Below, piece by piece: positions 58,296-64,000 of a stretch of 64,000 nt of DNA (position 1 is the first letter of the stretch; the number at the start of each line of letters is the position of its first letter). Origin of the DNA: Myxococcales bacterium (GTDB lineage: Bacteria > Myxococcota_A > UBA9160 > SMWR01); the NCBI GenBank assembly GCA_022561775.1, contig JADFQO010000007.1:43050-107049 (forward strand), given 5' to 3'. A program made the position numbers and the translations under genes. The notes under the pieces were generated by a model, which saw only the letters and a program-made list of their open reading frames with translations, was not told where the DNA came from and ran no database searches.

Positions 58296-61200
58296 TCAGG
58301 CAGCGGGATCGTACCCGAGATTGGGTGCCAGCCAGCGCTCGACTTCCTCGACTGTCATCTTCTTTCGCTTCGCGTAGTCGCTCACCTGATCGCGATCGAT
58401 TCGACCCACCGTGAAGTAGTGCGCCTCGGGGTGGGCGAAGTACAGCCCGCTCACGCTCGCTCCAGGTAGCATCGCAAAGTTTTCGGTCAGCTCGATCCCC
58501 ACCGAGGGGGCGTCGAGCAGATCGAATAGCTTGCGTTTTTCAGTGTGGTCCGGGCAGGCGGAATACCCAAAAGCGGGTCGGATCCCGCGATATTTCTCGG
58601 CGATCAGATCGCCGGGCTCGAGGCTTTCGTCATTTCCGTAGCCCCACTCGCGTCGCGCGCGCTCGTGGAGGTATTCAGCAAACGCCTCGGCGAGTCGATC
58701 GGCTAGCGCCTTGGTCATGATCGCGTTGTAGTCGTCGAGATCCTTTTCGAAGCCAGCCGCGAGTTCGTTGGTTTCGGCTCCCGACGTTACAGCGAAAGCA
58801 CCGAGGTAATCGCGAAGGTCGCCATTCGACGAAGCGATGAAATCGGCCAGAGAGCGATTTGGCTTTCCATCTGCGATCTCGGCCTGCTGTCGCAGCAGGT
58901 TGAAGCGGACGCGCTCCTCGCTTCGACTCTCGCCTTCGAAGAGAACGATGTCATCTCCATCGCTCGCTGCGGGCCAGAAGCCGTAGACGCCACGCGGTGT
59001 GAGTAGTTTCTCGTCGATGATTCGGCGCAGCAACGTCTGTCCGTTTTCGAAGAGCTCGCGCGCGGCTTCTCCGTACTTCGGACTTTCGAAGATCTTGGGG
59101 AACTTGCCCTTGAGTTCCCAGGTGCTGAAGAAAAACGTCCAGTCGATGTATTTCTCGAGGTCTTCGAGTGAGACGTCGTCGATGACCCGGCGGCCCAGGA
59201 ATCCGGGCACCGATAGATCATTGGCGCGAAAGTCGATCGACAGGCGATTTTCGACGGCGCTCTCGTAGGAGAGCAGCGGCTTGGATTTCCGGCCTTCGTA
59301 CACGTAGCGAAGCTGTTCTTGCAGCTCCTGGTTCTGACGGTCGAACTCCGGGCGCAACTTCGGGTTGAGCAGCGAACTCACGACGCCGACGGCCCGAGAT
59401 GCATCGTGAACGTGAACCGCGCAATGGCTGTACCCCGGTGCAATCTTGACCGCGGTGTGTTGTTTGCTGGTCGTTGCGCCACCGATCAGCAGGGGTTTAT
59501 CGATTTTACGCCGCTCCATCTCGCGCGCGACGTTGACCATCTCGTCCAGGGAAGGGGTGATCAGGCCACTCAGCCCGATCAGGTCGCAATCCCGATCGAC
59601 GGCTGTTGTCAAGATGTCGTCGCAGTGGACCATCACGCCGAGATCGATGATCTCGTAATTGTTGCAGCCGAGAACGACTCCGACGATGCTCTTTCCGATG
59701 TCGTGCACATCGCCCTTGACGGTCGCCATGACGATTCTTCCGCGGCTGGTCGGTTTCGCGTCTTTTTCCGATTCCATGAAAGGTTCGAGATAGGCGACTG
59801 CGCGTTTCATCACCCGCGCGCTCTTGACCACCTGGGGTAGGAACATCTTGCCCGCGCCGAAAAGGTCCCCGACGATCTGCATACCGTCCATCAGCGGCCC
59901 CTCGATGACCTCGAGAGGTCGAGATGCGTTCGCGCGCGCCTCCTCGGTGTCCTCCTCGATGAAGTCGACCACGCCGTTGACGAGCGCGTGCTTCAATCGT
60001 TCTTCGACGCTGTTTTCGCGCCAGGAAAGGTCGATCTCCTTCTTCTTGCCCGTTCCGGTCACCGATTCTGCGAATTCCACCAATCGCTCGGTCGCGTCCG
60101 ATCGGCGATTGAAGATCACGTCTTCGACTCTTTCGAGCAGATCTGCTGGGATGCCGTCGTAGACGCCGAGCTGGCCCGCATTCACGATCCCCATGTCCAT
60201 GCCGGCATTGACGGCGTGGTAGAGGAACGCGGTGTGCATCGCCTCCCGTACGGGATCGTTTCCGCGGAACGAAAACGAGAGATTGCTGACGCCGCCGCTG
60301 ACCCTGGAGCCCGGGCAGGTCTCCTTGATGATGCGCGTCGCTTCGATGAAGTTTCGGCCGTAATTGTTGTGTTCCTCCATCCCGGTGGCGATCGCGAGTA
60401 TGTTCGGGTCGAAGATGATTTCCTGCGGCCTGAAACCTGAGATCTGGGTCAGCAACCGGTAGGCGCGCTGGCAGATCTCGACTTTTCGCTCGACGGTGTC
60501 GGCTTGACCGGTTTCGTCGAACGCCATCACCACCACGCCAGCTCCGTAGCGTTTGATGATCTTGGCCTTCGCGAGAAAGTCGTCTTCGCCTTCCTTCAAG
60601 CTGATCGAATTGACGAAGCCCTTACCCTGGAGGCACTTCAGGCCCGCCTCGATCACGGACCACTTCGAACTATCGACCATGACCGGGATGACCGCGATCT
60701 CCGGTTCGGTTGCGATCAAATTGAGGAACGTCGTCATCGCCCATTCCGAGTCGAGCATGCCCTCGTCCATGTTGACGTCGAGGATGTTGGCGCCTCCCCG
60801 CACCTGGTCGAGTGCAACCTCGGTGGCGGTCGCGAAGTCCTCTTTCTTGATCAGGTTCATGAAGCGACGGGAACCGGTCATATTGGTGCGCTCACCGATC
60901 GTGGTGAAATTCGAGTCGGGCCAGAGGCTCAGGCGTTCCAGGCCGCTGAAGTGCGCGGCGGCATCCTCCAGCTCGGGCAGCCGACGCGGTGCGACTCCCT
61001 CGACCGCAGCGGCGATCGCGCGGATGTGATCCGGTGTCGTTCCGCAGCAACCGCCGACCAGGTTGACGAGGCCGCTGGACGCGAACTCTCCGAGCAGCCG
61101 TCCGGTCGTCTCCGGTCCCTCGTCGTAGCCGCCAAATGCGTTCGGTAGCCCGGCGTTCGGATAGGCGCTGATGTGGACCGGTGCAACCGCCGCGAGCTCC

Positions 61201-61982
61201 GCGAGAAAGGGGCGCATCTCCGTCGCTCCGAGCGCGCAATTGATTCCCACGGAAATCGGGTTCGCGTGGGCGACCGAGGTCCAGAACGCGTCCACGGTTT
61301 GCCCCGAGAGCGTTCGACCACTGCGGTCGGTGATCGTTACCGAGATCATCAGCGGAAGCGAAATGGACTGCTCGTCGAAATGGTCGAGCACCGCGGCGAT
61401 GGCCGCCTTCGCGTTGAGGGTGTCGAAGATGGTCTCGATCAGCAGGATGTCGACGCCCCCTTCGATCAGGGCGCGCGTCTGCTCGCGGTAGGCGGCGTAG
61501 AGTTCGTCAAAGGTCAGACTTCGCGCCGAGGCGTCGTCGACATCGGGCGAGATCGAGAGCGTCTTGGGCGTGGGCCCGAGCGCGCCCGCCACGAAGCGCG
61601 GTCGATCCGGCGTTCGTTCCGTCCAGCGCACCGCACAGGCCACGGCGATCTCCGCCGCGCGGAGGTTCATCTGGGTAACCGACGCTTCCATGCCGTAATC
61701 GGCCTGGGCGATCGCGTTGGCCCCGAAGGTGTTGGTCTCGACGATGTCTGCGCCCGCGTCGAAGAACGCGTCGTGGATTTCCTCCACCAGCGAGGCCTTG
61801 CTGAGCACGAGCGCTTCGTGGTTGCCTTTCAGTTCAGCGGGGTGGTCGGCCAGGCGCTCGCTGCGGAAATCGGCTTCGAGCAGGTTGTGGCCCTGGATCA
61901 TGGTTCCCATCGCGCCATCGAGAACGAGGATTCGCTCGGAGAGCAGCTGTTCGAGCTCGGCGCGGCGGTCGACTGAAGCCAT
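58296..61982 (-). CDS. metH: Cobalamin-dependent methionine synthase
   Basis: 1228 residues from ATG 61982 (GGGAGGA seven bases upstream; the track start at 62057 runs into the operator region). Four modules in order: homocysteine domain with zinc ligands (NCALG about 249, GGCCGT 310-315), methyl-THF domain ([12 protein letters not shown] onward), cobalamin domain with DVHDIGKS and later [13 protein letters not shown], and the reactivation domain with SAM-binding [14 protein letters not shown] near the end. It methylates homocysteine with 5-methyl-THF in the cytoplasm. No cobalamin riboswitch was recognised in the 230-base leader; a palindrome at 62041 may control it. Confidence 0.95.
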   Translation of the reverse strand: MASVDRRAELEQLLSERILVLDGAMGTMIQGHNLLEADFRSERLADHPAELKGNHEALVLSKASLVEEIHDAFFDAGADIVETNTFGANAIAQADYGMEASVTQMNLRAAEIAVACAVRWTERTPDRPRFVAGALGPTPKTLSISPDVDDASARSLTFDELYAAYREQTRALIEGGVDILLIETIFDTLNAKAAIAAVLDHFDEQSISLPLMISVTITDRSGRTLSGQTVDAFWTSVAHANPISVGINCALGATEMRPFLAELAAVAPVHISAYPNAGLPNAFGGYDEGPETTGRLLGEFASSGLVNLVGGCCGTTPDHIRAIAAAVEGVAPRRLPELEDAAAHFSGLERLSLWPDSNFTTIGERTNMTGSRRFMNLIKKEDFATATEVALDQVRGGANILDVNMDEGMLDSEWAMTTFLNLIATEPEIAVIPVMVDSSKWSVIEAGLKCLQGKGFVNSISLKEGEDDFLAKAKIIKRYGAGVVVMAFDETGQADTVERKVEICQRAYRLLTQISGFRPQEIIFDPNILAIATGMEEHNNYGRNFIEATRIIKETCPGSRVSGGVSNLSFSFRGNDPVREAMHTAFLYHAVNAGMDMGIVNAGQLGVYDGIPADLLERVEDVIFNRRSDATERLVEFAESVTGTGKKKEIDLSWRENSVEERLKHALVNGVVDFIEEDTEEARANASRPLEVIEGPLMDGMQIVGDLFGAGKMFLPQVVKSARVMKRAVAYLEPFMESEKDAKPTSRGRIVMATVKGDVHDIGKSIVGVVLGCNNYEIIDLGVMVHCDDILTTAVDRDCDLIGLSGLITPSLDEMVNVAREMERRKIDKPLLIGGATTSKQHTAVKIAPGYSHCAVHVHDASRAVGVVSSLLNPKLRPEFDRQNQELQEQLRYVYEGRKSKPLLSYESAVENRLSIDFRANDLSVPGFLGRRVIDDVSLEDLEKYIDWTFFFSTWELKGKFPKIFESPKYGEAARELFENGQTLLRRIIDEKLLTPRGVYGFWPAASDGDDIVLFEGESRSEERVRFNLLRQQAEIADGKPNRSLADFIASSNGDLRDYLGAFAVTSGAETNELAAGFEKDLDDYNAIMTKALADRLAEAFAEYLHERARREWGYGNDESLEPGDLIAEKYRGIRPAFGYSACPDHTEKRKLFDLLDAPSVGIELTENFAMLPGASVSGLYFAHPEAHYFTVGRIDRDQVSDYAKRKKMTVEEVERWLAPNLGYDPAA

Positions 61983-62040
61983 CGTCGATCCTCCCTGGGA
62001 TAGTCCGGTATCGGGCCTCCCATGGCGGGAATGTAGTAAA

Positions 62041-62068
62041 ATATCACTATATCTCAATACAGTGATAT
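62041..62068. promoter_or_regulatory. Perfect palindromic operator upstream of metH
   Basis: ATATCACT (62041-62048) and AGTGATAT (62061-62068) are exact 8-bp inverted repeats with a 12-base AT-rich spacer, 59-86 bases upstream of the metH start, in otherwise GC-rich DNA. It probably overlaps the promoter. ArsR-type regulators such as SahR control metH in some proteobacteria and use AT-rich ATATC/GATAT palindromes; the regulator here is not known. Confidence 0.6.
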
Positions 62069-62122
62069 AATCTATTCCCCGGGGGGATATGGAGAAGTGA
62101 ATCGATTCGTCTGGGCAGAGAA

Positions 62123-62145
62123 GACCCCGACAGACGTCCGGGGTC
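62123..62145 (-). terminator. Hairpin downstream of the enoyl-CoA hydratase gene
   Basis: GACCCCG (62123-62129) pairs with CGGGGTC (62139-62145); on the minus strand it follows the hydratase stop after the tandem repeat and is followed by TTCTCTGCC. Weak U-tract, so termination strength is uncertain. Confidence 0.4.
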
Positions 62146-62149
62146 GGCG

Positions 62150-62219
62150 GTTACTTCCCCGGGGTGGACGTTTCTTCCCCGGGATGCACGTTTACTTCTC
62201 CGCGGTGGGTGTTTACTTC
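62150..62219. repeat. Tandem ~20-bp repeat overlapping the hydratase stop codon
   Basis: Three and a half head-to-tail units of about 20-21 bases, consensus GTTTACTTCCCCGGGGTG plus two to three variable bases. Units begin near 62150, 62170, 62190 and 62211; the last partial unit contains the hydratase stop. Several units contain a CCCCGGGG-like palindrome. On the minus strand each unit ends in GAAGTAA or GAAGAAA, so the stop codon region itself is repeated. Confidence 0.65.
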
Positions 62220-63010
62220 GGATCCTCGAAGTTGGGCGCGCGTTGTTCCAGATTGGCGCGGATCGCTTCGAGCTGGTTGGGTGCGCCGATCAGCGCTCGC
62301 TGGAGCCCCGCTTCGAGCTCCAGGCGGTCTCGGATCGCGACCGGATCGGATTCGCCGAGCAGCCGCTTTGCGGCGCGAACGGCGTCTGGCGAGCGGCGAG
62401 CGATCTCGCGCGCGAGCTCGAAGGCCTCGTCCCTCGGCGTCTCGCTCAGGTGTGTGGCCAGTCCCAGTTCGCGCGCTTCGACGCCCGAAACGATCCGGCC
62501 CGTGAAGACGAGCTCCTTCGCGACGTCGCGCCCGACCAGACGCCGGAGTGAGGCGGCACCCGTCATATCCGGGATCAGGCCCCAGTTGATTTCCATTGCG
62601 GACAACTTTGCGTCCGGCGCGACGAAGCGGATGTCCGCGGCCAGCGCGATTTGAAATCCCGCGCCGAAGGCGACCCCGTGGACTGCCGCGATCACGGGAA
62701 TCGGCAGCGCTGCCCAGACCCAGGCCGCGCGTTGCGCGAAGTTTGCGGGGCTCTCAGGTTTTATTTCGAATAGCTCCTCAACACTTCTTTCGAGCTTGGA
62801 AAACAGCGCGATGTCCAACCCCGCGCAAAACGCCTGCCCCTCACCGGATAGGACCACCGCGCGAAGCGAGCGGTCCTTCGCGAGTTCGCTTCCGGCGCCA
62901 CTGAGCGCTTCGATCATCTCGAGATCGCAGGCGTTCATCTTCTCCGGCCGATTCAACCGGACGTCAGCGATGCCCTCGCCATCAATCGTAATGGAAACGC
63001 GGTGGGACAT
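62213..63010 (-). CDS. Enoyl-CoA hydratase/isomerase family protein
   Basis: 265 residues from ATG 63010 (AGGAGGA upstream; the track start is 14 residues too early). Crotonase fold: LNRPEKMNACDLEMIEAL, SGEGQAFCAGLDI (oxyanion hole), FGAGFQIALAADIRFVAPDAKLSAMEINWGLIPDM with a Glu at the usual catalytic position. The substrate in beta-oxidation or a related route is unknown. A role in methylthio-acryloyl-CoA hydration (DmdD-like) has no specific support. Its 3' end lies in a tandem repeat. Confidence 0.88.
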   Translation of the reverse strand: MSHRVSITIDGEGIADVRLNRPEKMNACDLEMIEALSGAGSELAKDRSLRAVVLSGEGQAFCAGLDIALFSKLERSVEELFEIKPESPANFAQRAAWVWAALPIPVIAAVHGVAFGAGFQIALAADIRFVAPDAKLSAMEINWGLIPDMTGAASLRRLVGRDVAKELVFTGRIVSGVEARELGLATHLSETPRDEAFELAREIARRSPDAVRAAKRLLGESDPVAIRDRLELEAGLQRALIGAPNQLEAIRANLEQRAPNFEDPK

Positions 63011-63276
63011 GGAGTCCTCCTGAAAGCCTGTGTCATTCGATCCGAATATCACCGCTACAGAAAAAACCAGCCAGCGGTCCTCGTCGTTCGGCCCCGCCTG
63101 CGAAGCCGCTCCAGATAGACGAGAAAATCAAGCAAATCGGCGCCTTACTAGCTTCAGAGCCGCTTCCAGCGCTGCTTTCCACCGCCTCTTCCCCCGCCTT
63201 TTTCGACGCAGCCGGCGGCACACAGTCGGCCGGCATGCTACAGAAAGGTGGTACAGCGGCGGAGGCGTACGCACTT
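63011..63276. other. Intergenic region before the integrase fragment
   Basis: About 266 bases between divergent genes. No gene, tRNA or convincing att site recognised. Plus-strand codons upstream of ATG 63277 stay open to 63235 but lack a ribosome site. Confidence 0.3.
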
Positions 63277-63906
63277 ATGGCTCAGCGCAAACGACTCAAA
63301 CGAGGAGACCATCTCCAGCTCCGCTCAGCGACTTGGTTCTACCGCAGATTGGTTCCCGAGGCGATTCAGGGCCGGCTAGGACGTGAGGTCGTGCGGACGC
63401 TGCGAACCTCAGACGTGGTGGAGGCGCGGAGACGCAGCGCGCGCTTGGACGCTGAGGTCGAGCGCTTGTTTGAAGCGGCGCGGGAAGAGGTGGTCAGCGG
63501 GAGCAAACGTGCGGCGGAAGCTGCGGCGGAGGGTTCGGAGGCAGTCGAGAGGGCGGAGGCGGAACTCGCGACCATCTGCACGCAGTTTGCCCGCGACTCA
63601 CTGCTCGACGACCGGCGAGAGCGCCGGCGCCTTGACGACTGGGAGTCCGGCGACCAAAACGTCGACCGCGGGCAAGTCCAGGAATTCTACGCCGACCAAT
63701 TCGAGGCCGGCGTTCTGCCCACTGCTGAAACCCTCGCCGCCCTCAAACACCATGGTGTCGAACTATCGCCCACGCAATTCGAGGCGCTCCTTCGCGAAAT
63801 GCGCCACGCGATTATTATGACCCGCGGCCTCATCGAAGCCGACCGCGACGCAGACATCCACGGCAAGCCTCGCGTGGAGCTGCCGACTCTTCGGTCGGCG
63901 CTGTAG
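63277..63906 (+). pseudogene. Truncated tyrosine recombinase/integrase (N-terminal part)
   Basis: 209 residues from ATG 63277. The N-terminus (LRSATWFYRRLVPEAIQGRLGREVVRTLRTSDVVEARRRSARLDAEVERLF) is typical of the arm-binding/DUF6538 region of phage-type site-specific integrases, followed by a helical core-binding-like stretch. The catalytic domain with the R-H-R-Y residues is absent: the frame is closed by a TAG formed at the left edge of the IS-end repeat (63902). Probably the relic of an integrated element, inactive by itself. Confidence 0.7.
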
Positions 63907-64000
63907 CCCGTCAGGGGAAGTCGGACATTGGGGTGATCTAAGCTAAGAGACACTTTACGGGGTCCGAGATCCCGGGGAGCGTCTCGAAATGACAAGGACG
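63902..64000. mobile_element. Dispersed repeat, copy 2: probable IS end, continues past window
   Basis: Same TGTAGCCCGTCAGGGGAAG start as 9106, same orientation, about 70 near-identical bases, then diverging after the small hairpin (GGGGTC-CGA-GATCCC). The minus-strand frame continues upstream to 63995 (MSFRDAPRDLGPRK...), supporting a transposase or similar coding end beyond the window. The integrase frame is cut at its left edge. Confidence 0.65.

Noticed and set aside
61983-62212. Cobalamin or SAM riboswitch upstream of metH
   Set aside because: No B12-box or SAM-aptamer core was recognised in the leader; only the palindrome, hairpin and tandem repeat are evident.
62150-62219. CRISPR-like array
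   Set aside because: Units are contiguous with no unique spacers; a plain tandem repeat.

Overview
The window is one stretch of GC-rich (roughly 60-65 %) chromosomal DNA from an aerobic, diderm (outer-membrane) bacterium. Supporting this are an Mla lipid-transport operon, an aa3-type oxidase operon, lipoprotein signals, Tat signals and a bacterial glutaminyl-tRNA synthetase. An alkyl-DHAP synthase homologue, a MaoC double-hotdog hydratase and a TPR-fused phosphatase/sulfatase-fold lipoprotein suggest a deltaproteobacterial/Myxococcota-like lineage. This is an inference; no rRNA or tRNA gene was seen.

Layout. 1-5226 (minus): an envelope operon of two lipoproteins, a transmembrane pseudokinase-TPR-PEGA protein and a second PEGA-like membrane protein cut by the window edge. 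5491-9111 (minus): an M20 deacylase, a MetF/MetV pair and the C-terminal remnant of a corrinoid-activating (RACo-type) ATPase cut off by a dispersed repeat. 9264-17531: a mesaconyl-CoA hydratase-like MaoC protein, the AmmeMemoRadiSam A/B/radical-SAM trio, HspQ, an alkyl-DHAP synthase and a sulfatase-fold/TPR lipoprotein. 17798-22786 (plus): a cytochrome c oxidase operon with two subunit III genes and two tiny membrane proteins. 22790-25834: a fused MFS/spermidine-synthase-like protein. 25955-32699: a DmdA-like demethylase facing a five-gene minus-strand operon (persulfide dioxygenase, sulfate-exporter family protein, SorA, SorB, sulfide:quinone oxidoreductase) with a divergent ArsR regulator. 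32801-36784: an esterase/symporter operon. 36928-46958: an SBP56/methanethiol-oxidase-like protein, GlnRS, a Tat-exported Fe-S aldo/keto reductase, a DUF2157/GDYXXLXY pair, an MFS transporter, a membrane methyltransferase and S-formylglutathione hydrolase. 47030-52904: a Dabb protein, CCA transferase, ALDH, alkaline phosphatase and SMUG-type uracil-DNA glycosylase. 53333-56801: mlaFEDAC. 56892-63010: a methyltransferase, a secreted zinc-finger-like His-rich protein, metH with a palindromic upstream site, and an enoyl-CoA hydratase. 63277-64000: an integrase fragment ended by a second copy of the repeat that truncates the RACo gene.

How the genes may work together. The strongest theme is sulfur and C1 metabolism. 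DmdA-like, MtoX-like, SQR, persulfide dioxygenase, SorAB and a sulfate exporter can be ordered as organosulfur -> methanethiol -> H2S -> persulfide -> sulfite -> sulfate. MetF/MetV, MetH and S-formylglutathione hydrolase handle the methyl-folate and formaldehyde by-products, and the aa3 oxidase takes the electrons. The operon structure of the sulfide-to-sulfate part is seen directly; the connection to DMSP and methanethiol is inference from family assignments. No CRISPR array, prophage or origin was recognised.
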